Below, one piece after another: positions 15,939 to 23,598 of a DNA stretch of 53,376 bases. The stretch is from CAYFUR01 sp964346275 (GTDB lineage: Bacteria; Sumerlaeota; Sumerlaeia; SLMS01): assembly GCA_964346275.1 (NCBI GenBank), contig CAYFUR010000011.1, forward strand, positions 1 to 53,376, read 5' to 3'. Position 1 is the first letter of the stretch, and each line of letters opens with the position of its first letter. Made by a program: the position numbers and the translations under genes. The notes beneath the pieces were generated by a model that had not been told where the DNA came from, searched no databases, and worked only from the letters and a program-made list of their open reading frames with translations.

Positions 15939-16787
15939 ATGGAATCGCCGCCCCAAACCATGGACAATGCCGGCATGGACACAGACCCTCCCCTTGCGGC
16001 CTATCGCGAGGACTGTCATCCACCTTTTCGCCGACGCGTCTATCTCCCCGGCTTCCAGACGCTCAATGCCCTCTCGCTCCCCTGGCGCGAACTGCGGCGC
16101 CATCCCGAGAACTACCCCTCCTGGGACGTTGCCAAGATTGCCAGCGCCCGCACGGTGGTCGGAATGGATGTGGAACGCGCCGACGGCGGAACCGAGCGGG
16201 TCTACCTCAAGCGCAGCCTCGTGCGTGATTGGATGCGGCGGATACTCTCCCGCTTTCGCCAATCCAAGGAATGGCGGGAATTCCAACTGGCCCTGGCGTT
16301 TCGCCGGCGCGGCATCCACACGCCAGAGCCCGTTTACTATGCCGAAGCCACCAGCCCGCAATATCCCGTCATGTTTTTCTACGCCACACGCGCCCTGGAA
16401 CCCCGGTGGAAAAACGCCAAGGAGTTTTTCAAAGAGAGGAGAGTCTTCGAGAAAGAGTGGGAATCTCTTGCGCGCTTTACCCGCGGGCTCCACGAAGCGG
16501 GCATCCTCCACGGCGATTATCGCAGCGATCATCTTTACCTGGATGCGAAAGAGGACCCCCCGGAGTTCGAATGGGCGGTGATTGATCTCGACGGCTCGCG
16601 GGCGGGCAACCCGCCGGCTCCCCGCGAACGCCAGCGCGCCCTCACCCAGTTGACCGAATCCCTTCTGACCTCGGGAATCGAAACCGCCCATCTGGAAAGA
16701 TTTCTGGAAATCTACGATCCCCAGCGGGAATGGAAGCTCACGGCAGAGGACATCTTCAATCTTGCCCGGAACAAAGCAGAACAATGA
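15939..16787 (+). CDS. Lipopolysaccharide core kinase-like protein (WaaP/InaA/KdkA family)
   Basis: 282 residues with the ATG at 15939; nearby in-frame ATGs at 15960 and 15975 are alternatives and none has a clear ribosome binding site. The protein-kinase-like fold is shown by LHEAGILHGDYRSDHLYL (catalytic-loop Asp) and WAVIDLDGSRAG (metal-binding Asp, equivalent of DFG). The N-lobe has ERVYLKRSLV with the likely ATP lysine. This pattern belongs to the family that phosphorylates heptose or Kdo in LPS inner core. It is divergent from the polysaccharide operon, which fits a surface-glycan role, and supports a diderm envelope. Confidence 0.82.
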   Translation: MESPPQTMDNAGMDTDPPLAAYREDCHPPFRRRVYLPGFQTLNALSLPWRELRRHPENYPSWDVAKIASARTVVGMDVERADGGTERVYLKRSLVRDWMRRILSRFRQSKEWREFQLALAFRRRGIHTPEPVYYAEATSPQYPVMFFYATRALEPRWKNAKEFFKERRVFEKEWESLARFTRGLHEAGILHGDYRSDHLYLDAKEDPPEFEWAVIDLDGSRAGNPPAPRERQRALTQLTESLLTSGIETAHLERFLEIYDPQREWKLTAEDIFNLARNKAEQ

Positions 16788-16845
16788 AGGCCGAAACGTG
16801 AGCCGTCCAAGGAATGATCCCGCCTCTCCCCCTGAAGGAAAAGTG

Positions 16846-17667
16846 ATGAAAGCAGACTCTCCAATTCCGCGTTTTTTCGCCGCTCTCCTCCTCGGGGCGG
16901 GTTTTCTTTTGGCGAGCGGTCAAAGCTCCGCCCAGGCACCCGATCAGGCCACGTCGCCCACGGCGCGGGTCGTGCGCTTTCGCGCCACGGGAGAACTCCA
17001 ATTGGACGTCTGGCTCGACGGCCAGCGCGCCGGCATCACCCCCTTTGAGAAGAAGCTGGCTCCGGGAACCTACTTCGTCACGGCGGGCACGGAAGGCATC
17101 GAGCCACTGATCCAGGATTTCGAGATCACCGGGCGGCCGAACCAGCTCGCTTTTCTTCCCGCGTCCCCAGTGACCACCGAGAGTTACGCCAGAAGCCTGC
17201 GGGAATTAACCTCTCATCTGCGCCAGCGCCCCGAACACCCCCACCTGCTCATGCTCTCGGCGCTGCTGGTGGCCGATCAGCAAGAGCGCGAACTGCTGCT
17301 GACCCAGCTCGGCAAAGTGTACAAGGAAGAAGACTTCTTGGAGAAGGCGCTCCGCGCTCGCGTCCTGCTGGAGCGAGGCCGGGAAGAGGCGGCATGGGAA
17401 GAGGCCGGGGATGCTGTGGAACTGAACCGCGACTTTGCCTATGGCTGGCGGACGTTGGCCGTCGTGCTGGCCCAGCGCGGCGAGCTGGAGGAGGCTCTCG
17501 GCGCGGCGCACAAGGCGGTGATGCTCGAGCCCAATGCGTGGCGAAACCTGCGCGTCCGGGCCGTCGTCTATTCCAAGAAGGGAATGGACCGCCAGGCCGA
17601 GAAGGATATGGAAATCGCCAGGGAACTCTTTGAACGTTTCATGAAAGCGAAGGCTCCCCAGCAATGA
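16846..17667 (+). CDS. Exported PEGA-domain and TPR protein
   Basis: 273 residues from the ATG at 16846 (GAAGGAAAAG upstream). Signal peptide about 1-28 (FFAALLLGAGFLLASGQSSA). Residues about 40-90 are a PEGA domain: LDVWLDGQRAGITPFEKKLA then GTYFVTAGTEG. The rest (about 110-265) is TPR-like, with RGREEAAWEEAGDAVELNRD and QRGELEEALGAAHKAVMLEP. PEGA domains are thought to bind surface or S-layer components. It lies 58 bases after the kinase-like gene and overlaps the next gene by four bases, making a three-gene unit. Exact role unknown. Confidence 0.8.
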   Translation: MKADSPIPRFFAALLLGAGFLLASGQSSAQAPDQATSPTARVVRFRATGELQLDVWLDGQRAGITPFEKKLAPGTYFVTAGTEGIEPLIQDFEITGRPNQLAFLPASPVTTESYARSLRELTSHLRQRPEHPHLLMLSALLVADQQERELLLTQLGKVYKEEDFLEKALRARVLLERGREEAAWEEAGDAVELNRDFAYGWRTLAVVLAQRGELEEALGAAHKAVMLEPNAWRNLRVRAVVYSKKGMDRQAEKDMEIARELFERFMKAKAPQQ

Positions 17668-18332
17668 TCACATTCTTTTTGGAGGATCTGACGCGGGCGC
17701 GCTGGATGGCGGAGCGCTTTCTCACCGCTGGCGATGTTTTCGTGGATGGCCCGTTTCGCGGATTCGAGGGAGGCTACGCGGGGGGGGACGCGCGCGTTTA
17801 CGTGGTGGATCAGGGAACAGAAGCGGCCTATGCGGCAGGCCGTCTGGCCGCGCGGCGCGGTGCTGAGGCGCTGATCCCCATCGCGGGCGCCGAGATCCAC
17901 GGCCAGCTCGCCGAAGAGGCGGAAATCATGGCGGGCAGCCTGGTCCCCGTGGAAGCATCCTGGGATCTGGCCAGCCTCGAACCGCTGCTCCGCCTGCTCC
18001 CCGATTCCTCGCCGGAATTCCCCCTTCCGCTTGCCGATTACCTTCCCCGCAAGCCGGTCTGGCGGGGCGAGGAAACCGGCTTTGCCGCGGGCAGCCTCCC
18101 TTTCGCGGTGGCGAATCCATATCTGGCGGCCGCACTGCACCGCCAGCTCGGGATCAACCTCCTCGACCGCCGGCTTTCCGGCTACGCCTCGGCCGCAATG
18201 GAAGAGAAGATTTCCTTCCGGCCGGTTTGTTTCGTCAGCGGACTCTTGACGGCTCGCGGGCCTGAACTCCCCTCGAGACTCTCCTTTGACAAGCGCCTCG
18301 ACGAGGCGCTCGACGCCCTGCTTTCCGAGTAG
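17664..18332 (+). CDS. Possible nucleoside-phosphorylase-fold protein
   Basis: 222 residues, ATGA overlap with the PEGA gene. The layout resembles short members of the PNP/MTA-nucleosidase superfamily: GTEAAYAAGRLAARRGAEAL followed by IPIAGAEIHGQLAEEAEIMA, where the family usually has GxAG(x)L...GDLV. A hydrophobic FAVANPYLAAALHRQLGINL comes later. The usual purine-binding ME motif is not clear (AMEEKISFRPVCFVSG is a weak candidate). No signal peptide. A run of eight G at 17780 is in frame. The call is tentative, and an alternative is a family-specific protein of unknown role. Confidence 0.5.
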   Translation: MITFFLEDLTRARWMAERFLTAGDVFVDGPFRGFEGGYAGGDARVYVVDQGTEAAYAAGRLAARRGAEALIPIAGAEIHGQLAEEAEIMAGSLVPVEASWDLASLEPLLRLLPDSSPEFPLPLADYLPRKPVWRGEETGFAAGSLPFAVANPYLAAALHRQLGINLLDRRLSGYASAAMEEKISFRPVCFVSGLLTARGPELPSRLSFDKRLDEALDALLSE

Positions 18333-18405
18333 CGTCCACTTGATTCTGTCTGGTTTTTCTTCCAACCGGCGGCTTGGAAAAGTCGCCCGAATCGTCACCT
18401 CTTTT

Positions 18406-18420
18406 CCACAACTTTTGTGG
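18406..18420. promoter_or_regulatory. Perfect palindrome before the structured segment
   Basis: CCACAA-CTT-TTGTGG, a 6-3-6 palindrome, 74 bases after the phosphorylase-like gene. A weaker dyad TTCCAA/TTGGAA lies at 18360-18379. These could be an operator or together a weak end signal for the upstream unit. A TTGACG hexamer follows at 18432-18437 but has no good -10 at the right spacing. Confidence 0.35.
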
Positions 18421-18476
18421 CCACTATTTACTTGACGGCAAGCCCCATTCTCCCGTTTCCATGAACCATCGCTAGG

Positions 18477-18672
18477 AAAGGAGGTGGTCTAATGGACGGT
18501 TGTCACGGTTATAGCGAGGTGGCTGACTCTTAACAGCCCAGGACCCTCCCTATAAGAGCTTGGGAGGTCTGGTCCTCAAGGCTGGACTCGACAAGCTGCC
18601 AATGAATATCCCCCAGGCAAACGCTTGGGGGAATTCAACTTATGAGCGCCTCTCGCGGCGAAAGCACTCCCG
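18477..18672 (+). ncRNA. Unassigned hairpin-rich RNA or leader segment
   Basis: About 200 bases without a normal gene but with several strong, closely packed hairpins: 18521-18538 (GGCTG/CAGCC, 8-base loop), 18540-18576 (AGGACC and CTCCC pairing with GGGAG and GGTCCT, 11-base loop) and 18610-18631 (9-base stem CCCCCAGGC/GCTTGGGGG with an AAAC tetraloop, one G-T pair). It opens with a 13-base near-perfect complement of the 16S rRNA 3' end. I compared it with the conserved motifs of tmRNA, RNase P RNA, SRP RNA, 6S RNA and common riboswitches and found no match. After the assembly overlap is collapsed it continues past 18828 towards the DUF2284 gene, so it may be that gene's leader. No T-run terminator is seen. 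Confidence 0.35.
18492..18533 (+). CDS. 13-codon ORF with extended Shine-Dalgarno
   Basis: ATG at 18492, stop TAA at 18531, encoding MDGCHGYSEVADS. Directly before it AAAGGAGGTGGTC (18477-18489) pairs along 13 bases with the canonical 16S 3' end (one G-U), at ideal spacing. The stop codon lies within the loop of the first hairpin, as in leader-peptide arrangements. The peptide has no homologue I know. It could be a leader peptide, or the match could mean that this RNA binds the ribosome without making anything useful. Confidence 0.3.
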   Translation: MDGCHGYSEVADS

Positions 18673-18827
18673 NNNNNNNNNNNNNNNNNNNNNNNNNNNN
18701 NNNNNNNNNNNNNNNNNNNNNNNNNNNNNNNNNNNNNNNNNNNNNNNNNNNNNNNNNNNNNNNNNNNNNNNNCAAACGCTTGGGGGAATTCAACTTATGA
18801 GCGCCTCTCGCGGCGAAAGCACTCCCG
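18618..18827. other. Assembly gap flanked by an identical 55-base contig-end overlap
   Basis: The 55 bases at 18618-18672 are repeated exactly at 18773-18827, on the two sides of 100 N (18673-18772). This is the pattern left when two contigs that overlap by one k-mer (55) are joined by a scaffolder with a default gap. The real sequence is probably continuous, with the N and one copy removed (155 bases shorter). The copy is therefore not a biological repeat. Confidence 0.85.
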
Positions 18828-18932
18828 GATAGCGGTGGCGGCCCCACTCTGGAAGCCTGGAGCCCATTACCCGCTTGCCCGGGGAATCCCGACGCGCCAT
18901 GATAGCGGAAATTCAGATTCTGGATCGCCCCC

Positions 18933-19481
18933 ATGGAATTGCGCGAAAAGTTTGTCGGACGCTTGCTGCAGTCTCCCGGCCGCCTTGGATTCACGGAAAT
19001 CCGCTTTATCCATGTGCCGCAGGTTCAAGTTTCGAGCTGGGTGCGCCTGCGTTGCCAGTATCACTGCCACCAGGCGCGCCAGTCCGACCTGTCGCCTCCC
19101 TTTTCCCCCACGGCGGCGGACACCCGGGAAATCCTGGACGACTACAAGTATGGCCTGATGGTGCGCCGCGAGGAAGAGATTCCATTTTCCCGCGATTATC
19201 AGGAAGTGTGGCGGGATTTTGAGAAGGCCCTGCTGGAGGCCGAGCACGAGTGTTTCGTGCGCGGTTACGGGAAGGCGTTTGCCGTCGCCAGCGGCAACTG
19301 CATGTTCTGCCATCATGACGATTCCATCCGGCCTTGCACCTATCCGGAGAAAAGCCGCCCGACGCTGGAAGCCATCGGGGTTAATCTGCATGAAACGCTG
19401 GATATGATCGCCTGGGAAGGCTATCTTGTGCGCGACCCGGGCGACCCCTTTTCGCTCTTCGGCTTGTTGCTGCTGGAATAG
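18933..19481 (+). CDS. DUF2284 family predicted metal-binding protein
   Basis: 182 residues. Members of this family (COG5423) are small proteins with conserved cysteines thought to bind metal. Seen here: VRLRCQYHCHQA followed by DLSPPFSPTAADTREILDDY, and later ASGNCMFCHHDDSIRPCTYP with EKSRPTLEAIGVNLHETL, the characteristic C-x2-C...C and RP.xEA.GI-like motifs. The first cluster has two cysteines where many members have three (the third is replaced around QARQSD). It is followed within three bases by the RNase III gene. The upstream 400 bases carry the structured segment described separately. Confidence 0.82.
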   Translation: MELREKFVGRLLQSPGRLGFTEIRFIHVPQVQVSSWVRLRCQYHCHQARQSDLSPPFSPTAADTREILDDYKYGLMVRREEEIPFSRDYQEVWRDFEKALLEAEHECFVRGYGKAFAVASGNCMFCHHDDSIRPCTYPEKSRPTLEAIGVNLHETLDMIAWEGYLVRDPGDPFSLFGLLLLE

Positions 19482-19483
19482 GC

Positions 19484-20329
19484 ATGATCCCTTCTACGGG
19501 CGTAACGCAACTTGTGAAGGCCATGATGCTCTCTATGTTCAAACCTGCGCCGCAAGCTCCCGAAAATGAACTCTCCCCGGCCAACGCTCCGATTTCCTTG
19601 GAACGCCGGGATGAGTTGGGCCGCATCGTCGCGTCCTTCGGCCTTCCAGCATTTGAGACACTTTGGCCGAGACTGAACCGGGCTTTTGTGCATAGAAGCT
19701 ACCGGGCGGAGTCGGGGCTGGAAGAGGATAACGAAAGGCTGGAATTCCTCGGCGACAGCGTCATCGGCCTCGCCTGTACCGAGCATCTCGTGAATTTGCA
19801 CCCGGACTGGGACGAGGGGACGTTGAGCAAGCTGAGAGCGACCCTGGTGAGCCGCCAGATGCTGGGAAAGATTGCCCAGGAAATGGAACTGGGGGAACTT
19901 CTGCTCCTCGGAGCGGGCGAAGAACGCAGTGGCGGACGCGAACGGAAGTCGATTCTCGGCTCCGCCCTGGAAGCCGTCGCGGGCGCATTCTACCTGGAGT
20001 ATTCCTGGCGCGAGCTGAGGCCGGCCCTGGTGCGCACGATTATTGTCCCGGCGTTGGAATTGAACCGGAAGAACCAGATTGTCGATTATAAGTCGCAACT
20101 CCAGGAATGGGCGCAGAGCCTCTATCAGCGAGTGCCCTCCTACCAAGTGGTCTATGAAGGGGGACCGGATCACGAGAAAACCTTCGAGGTGGAAGTTTAC
20201 CTGGATGAGCATTGGCTGGGCCACGGATCCGGCCGTCGTAAAAAAATCGCGGAAAATGAAGCGGCCCGCCATGCGCTCAAACTGATCAACGGCGAGACAC
20301 CGCCTCCGCTTCCTCCGGAAGAGCCCTGA
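19484..20329 (+). CDS. rnc: Ribonuclease III
   Basis: 281 residues, with an N-terminal extension of about 40 over the usual length. It cleaves double-stranded RNA during rRNA and mRNA maturation. The signature NERLEFLGDSVIGLACTEHL (about 83-102) holds the catalytic acids. ILGSALEAVAGAFYLEYSW contains the second metal-binding pair, with the usual Asp/Glu spacing partly changed. The C-terminal double-stranded-RNA-binding domain is DYKSQLQEWAQSLYQRVPSY through KKIAENEAARHALKLI. In-frame ATGs at 19523 and 19526, preceded by GAAGG, may be the true start, which would remove much of the extension. Probably cotranscribed with the DUF2284 gene. Confidence 0.93.
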   Translation: MIPSTGVTQLVKAMMLSMFKPAPQAPENELSPANAPISLERRDELGRIVASFGLPAFETLWPRLNRAFVHRSYRAESGLEEDNERLEFLGDSVIGLACTEHLVNLHPDWDEGTLSKLRATLVSRQMLGKIAQEMELGELLLLGAGEERSGGRERKSILGSALEAVAGAFYLEYSWRELRPALVRTIIVPALELNRKNQIVDYKSQLQEWAQSLYQRVPSYQVVYEGGPDHEKTFEVEVYLDEHWLGHGSGRRKKIAENEAARHALKLINGETPPPLPPEEP

Positions 20330-20367
20330 AAAAAGCGGGCTTTGTCCCTGTTCTTCCCGATGAAAGA

Positions 20368-20373
20368 TATAAT
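20368..20373 (+). promoter_or_regulatory. TATAAT box of a probable promoter
   Basis: Exact -10 consensus TATAAT. The best -35-like hexamer, TTGTCC at 20342, is 20 bases upstream, longer than ideal. Transcription would start near 20380 and run through the hairpin at 20437 into the SUMF1-like gene. Confidence 0.45.
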
Positions 20374-20436
20374 AGAGCTTGATCCCCTTTTCTTTCCGTC
20401 GGACACTTTGCAAACTTGTATCAGACAGGTGTGAGA

Positions 20437-20473
20437 GTCGGTGGCGGGATGGGCTTGCCACCGACAGAGTTTT
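20437..20473 (+). terminator. Leader hairpin followed by a T-run
   Basis: Perfect 9-base stem GTCGGTGGC/GCCACCGAC with an 11-base loop, then AGAG and five T. It lies after the TATAAT box and before the SUMF1-like gene, so it may end rnc transcription or act as an attenuator. The four bases between stem and T-run weaken it as a classical terminator. Confidence 0.45.
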
Positions 20474-20530
20474 TCGCTTAACAGCAGATGAGATTGGTTT
20501 CTATCCCAGGCCCGAATGGATCGGAGATCG

Positions 20531-22282
20531 ATGCGATATTCGATAGTCTTCCTACTCAGCCTTTTGGCTGTCTTTGCCTTCTATTGTCCCTCTGCCGCCC
20601 AGCCTCCCGAGGAAGAGGAAGAAGAGGAATTCCAGCCGCCAAAGCCCGTTCCCGGAACGGAGATGGTTCCCTCGGAATACGGGACCATGTTTCCCAAGGA
20701 AATCTACTGGCCAAAAGACGGGTCGGTGATGGTGCTGATTCCCCACGGAACGTACCTGCGCGGCGTGCCGGAAGGTGAGGGTCCGGTCAATGAGAGCCCT
20801 CAAAAAGAGATCTCGATCCCCTCATTTTACATCGATAAATACGAGGTCAGCAACGAGCGCTATAACGAGTTCCTGATAGAGAGTTCCGCGGCGCCTCCCC
20901 GGCCGACGAGCTCCGACAAGTTACTCGAGCGGGAACGCCCCGTGGTGGCGATTCCCTGGAACGCCGCACGGAAGTACGCTCAGTGGGCGGGGAAAACACT
21001 CCCGACGGAATCCATGTGGGAAAAAGCCGCCCGCGGCCCGAAAAACACACTCTATACAACCGGCAACGAGGAACCCTCGGAGGATGTGGTTATCGCCGGG
21101 CTTGGCGCCCAGGGGCTGCCCGTCCCCGTTGAAGCCAACACCGGCGACGTTTCCGGCTACGGTGTGCACCACATGGGCGGAAATGTCTCGGAGTGGGTGG
21201 CGGACTGGTACCGGCGGAAGGCCTATGAAGAAAGCGGGACAATGAATCCCCGGGGACCTGAAACCGGAGATACACGCGTCGTGCGGGGTGGAAATTATTT
21301 CAATCCCATGGAAGACGCGCGCGCGACTTATCGCACAGCCCATGCGCCTGTTTATACGCGCGACGAGGTCGGATTCCGCACCGCCTGGGTGCCGGAACCG
21401 CCGCCCCCGCCAGAGGAGCGCCCCACTCCGACCCCGTCGCCCACGCCCATGCCCTCGCGGGAAGAAATCGTTCAACAGATGATGAACGAAATCCGCCCCT
21501 ACCTGGACCAGGAAGCCCCGAAGCTTCCCCGCGAAGCGATGGCGGGAAAGGTCTATACGAGCAAAGGCTGGAACAACCTGCAGTTCGTGAACTTTACCCC
21601 TTACGATATGTCGCTGACGTTTGTCGGCCCGAACGAGGGGCTCGTCTATAAATACAATGAGCCGCTCCCCCGCATGAGCTTTCGCAATATCTCCCTCCCG
21701 CGGGAACGCGACCTGTGCGTGATCGCCTATGCGCCGGAATCTCCGCGCTCGGACCCGATCAACCTTGCCTGCCTGCGTGCGGAGTCCATGGCCACGCTGG
21801 TGCTCAATACCGAGATGTTCAGCCCGCTGGTGACCGCCGATGGCAAGCAGATCGACATGATGGAAGATCCGAAACCGGAAATCCGTTACGAGAACTTCAG
21901 CCCCCAGTGGAATGAAATCGAAATCCAGAATCCCATGGATGAGCCCATTGTGGTTTCCGTGGACGACGTGACCGTGAGCAAGGACGAGCCGCTGAGCCTG
22001 AGCGAATTCACACTGGACCCGAATCAAATCCTTCGCATGACCCTGCGCCCGGGGAGCTATCAGTTCCGCGCTGATTACGTGGGCGCCATGGAAGAAAGCA
22101 GCGAGCCGCTGGAAGTGACGTTGGACGACCGCGTGGCACGGCGCCTCATCGAAATCCTCCAGGATCAGGATAACCCTGAGAAAGTCACGGTGATCACGAA
22201 AGAGCGTCCCATGCTGGAACTGGACCTGGTGACCGCCCGCTCTATCGCTCTCTCGCAGCAGGTGACCAACAAGCCGCAATAG
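20531..22282 (+). CDS. Exported SUMF1/FGE-fold protein, probably non-catalytic
   Basis: 583 residues from the ATG at 20531 (GGAG upstream). Signal peptide (RYSIVFLLSLLAVFAFYCPSAA), then a seven-glutamate run. Residues about 50-300 are an FGE-sulfatase/SUMF1 domain: MVLIPHGTYLRGVPEGEGP, FYIDKYEVSNERYNEFL, RPVVAIPWNAARKYAQWAGK, LPTESMWEKAARG, HHMGGNVSEWVADWYRR and TRVVRGGNYFN. The two active-site cysteines of true formylglycine-generating enzymes are absent: no cysteine occurs in the domain. A proline/threonine linker (TPTPSPTPMP) leads to a C-terminal half with beta-rich segments of unknown type. It is likely a periplasmic or surface binding protein. A hairpin follows the stop. Confidence 0.85.
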   Translation: MRYSIVFLLSLLAVFAFYCPSAAQPPEEEEEEEFQPPKPVPGTEMVPSEYGTMFPKEIYWPKDGSVMVLIPHGTYLRGVPEGEGPVNESPQKEISIPSFYIDKYEVSNERYNEFLIESSAAPPRPTSSDKLLERERPVVAIPWNAARKYAQWAGKTLPTESMWEKAARGPKNTLYTTGNEEPSEDVVIAGLGAQGLPVPVEANTGDVSGYGVHHMGGNVSEWVADWYRRKAYEESGTMNPRGPETGDTRVVRGGNYFNPMEDARATYRTAHAPVYTRDEVGFRTAWVPEPPPPPEERPTPTPSPTPMPSREEIVQQMMNEIRPYLDQEAPKLPREAMAGKVYTSKGWNNLQFVNFTPYDMSLTFVGPNEGLVYKYNEPLPRMSFRNISLPRERDLCVIAYAPESPRSDPINLACLRAESMATLVLNTEMFSPLVTADGKQIDMMEDPKPEIRYENFSPQWNEIEIQNPMDEPIVVSVDDVTVSKDEPLSLSEFTLDPNQILRMTLRPGSYQFRADYVGAMEESSEPLEVTLDDRVARRLIEILQDQDNPEKVTVITKERPMLELDLVTARSIALSQQVTNKPQ

Positions 22283-22312
22283 AGCAAAAACGCTTTCGAA
22301 ACCGCAATAGGA

Positions 22313-22343
22313 CCGGCCGGAGGCTCTTCTTTGCCCCGGCCGG
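22313..22343. terminator. Hairpin after the SUMF1-like gene
   Basis: CCGGCCGG repeated as both arms (8-base stem, 15-base loop). The downstream sequence CAGTCTGTTATT is only moderately T-rich. It lies between the SUMF1-like gene and mrp, so it probably ends the former. Confidence 0.5.
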
Positions 22344-22445
22344 CAGTCTGTTATTAGCCTTGCGATCACCGGCGAATCTGGCATTGTATTGGCAACGATC
22401 GGAAGGCGTTGAAACTTCCGATTTTCCTGAAAAGTGATCCCCAAG

Positions 22446-23525
22446 ATGGCAGACATGAAAGACAAGATCCTCGATGCACTGAAAAGCGTCGAAGATCCCG
22501 ACCTTCACAAAGATATCGTGACCCTCGATTTCGTGCGTGATGTGGAAATCGACGATGAGGGGAATGCGTCTTTCACGATTTGCCTGACCACGCCGGCGTG
22601 CCCCATGAAAAAGCAGATTCAGGATGAGGCAGAGGCAGCGGTCCGGAAAATCGAGGGCATCAAGGATATACAAATTCATATGACCGCCGATGTGCAGAAA
22701 GGCAAAGTGGACGCCGACAAAATGCCCATCGAAGGGGTGCGCAACATCATCGCCGTGGGCTCCGGCAAAGGCGGTGTCGGAAAATCCACGACAGCGGTGA
22801 ATCTGGCGGTGGGCCTCGCACGCCAGGGCGCCCGCACGGCCATTTTGGATGCGGACATCTACGGGCCGAATGTGCCTGCCATGGTGGGGGCCAGCGGGCG
22901 GCCGAAAGTGATCGACAACCGTATTATTCCCCTCAAAGCCCAGGGCGTTTCCGTCATGTCCATGGGGTTCATGGTCACCGACGATCAGCCGCTGGTATGG
23001 CGCGGACCCATGCTCCATGGCGTTCTCAAGCAGTTGCTGCAGGATGTAAACTGGGGCCAGCAGGATTACCTGGTCATCGACCTGCCGCCGGGCACCGGCG
23101 ACGTTCAGCTCTCGCTGTCGCAGACAGTGCCAGTCACCGGCGCGGTGATCGTCACCACTCCGCAAAATATTGCCCTTCAGGATGCACGCAAAGGGATCAT
23201 GATGTTCCAGAAAGTGGATGTCCCGATTCTGGGCATCGTGGAGAATATGGCATATTACCTCTGTCCCAAGTGCGGCCATCGGGATGAAATCTTTGCCAGC
23301 GAGGGAGGAGAAAATGCCGCGAAAAAATTCGGCGTACCGTTCCTCGGCAAGGTGCCCCTCAATACGCAGATTCGCGAGGGGATGGATATCGGCCGCCCCG
23401 TCGCCTCGAACGACGAAACGGAGTTCGGCGCCATTTACCAGGAAATCGCCCAGAAGGTGGCCCAGCGGATCAGCGTGATCAACGCCAAGTCGGGGAATCC
23501 TTTTGCCGTGATTCCCGGACCCTGA
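22446..23525 (+). CDS. mrp: Mrp/NBP35-type iron-sulfur carrier ATPase
   Basis: 359 residues from the ATG at 22446; a GTG four codons earlier is possible. The N-terminal MIP18/DUF59 domain (about 1-85) has KSVEDPDLHKDIVTLDFV and LTTPACPMKKQI. The deviant P-loop is IIAVGSGKGGVGKSTTAVNL (about 102-120). DADIYGPNVPAM, GPMLHGVLKQLL and LPPGTGDVQLSLSQ follow, with a C-terminal YYLCPKCGHRDEIF giving the CxxC that holds a bridging iron-sulfur cluster. It carries or delivers clusters in the cytoplasm. Length and domain order match ApbC/Mrp. It is followed by a good terminator. Confidence 0.94.
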   Translation: MADMKDKILDALKSVEDPDLHKDIVTLDFVRDVEIDDEGNASFTICLTTPACPMKKQIQDEAEAAVRKIEGIKDIQIHMTADVQKGKVDADKMPIEGVRNIIAVGSGKGGVGKSTTAVNLAVGLARQGARTAILDADIYGPNVPAMVGASGRPKVIDNRIIPLKAQGVSVMSMGFMVTDDQPLVWRGPMLHGVLKQLLQDVNWGQQDYLVIDLPPGTGDVQLSLSQTVPVTGAVIVTTPQNIALQDARKGIMMFQKVDVPILGIVENMAYYLCPKCGHRDEIFASEGGENAAKKFGVPFLGKVPLNTQIREGMDIGRPVASNDETEFGAIYQEIAQKVAQRISVINAKSGNPFAVIPGP

Positions 23526-23550
23526 TCCTCGGCATCCTGTTGATCTTCCT

Positions 23551-23580
23551 TGCCCGTGTCCCGTGGACTCGGGCATTTCT
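23551..23580 (+). terminator. Intrinsic terminator of mrp
   Basis: TGCCCG-T-GTCC pairing with GGAC-T-CGGGCA around a CGT loop (23551-23574), then TTTCTTT. It lies 25 bases after the mrp stop and 20 before the next start. Confidence 0.65.
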
Positions 23581-23598
23581 TTGCCCTGGAGAACGGAG

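Noticed and set aside
18521..18538. tRNA-Lys-like anticodon arm (GGCTG, loop with CTT, CAGCC)
   Set aside because: The loop has eight bases, not seven. No acceptor stem, D arm or T arm (TTCGANTC) lies around it, so it is only a hairpin.
18570..18660. tmRNA, from GGACTCGAC and GCAAACGC
   Set aside because: No GGGG 5' end, no T-arm, no CCA, and no short tag ORF with a stop. GCAAACGC is part of the third hairpin.
18773..18827. Direct repeat flanking the N run
   Set aside because: An exact 55-base match at contig ends is best explained by assembly overlap, not a mobile or regulatory repeat.
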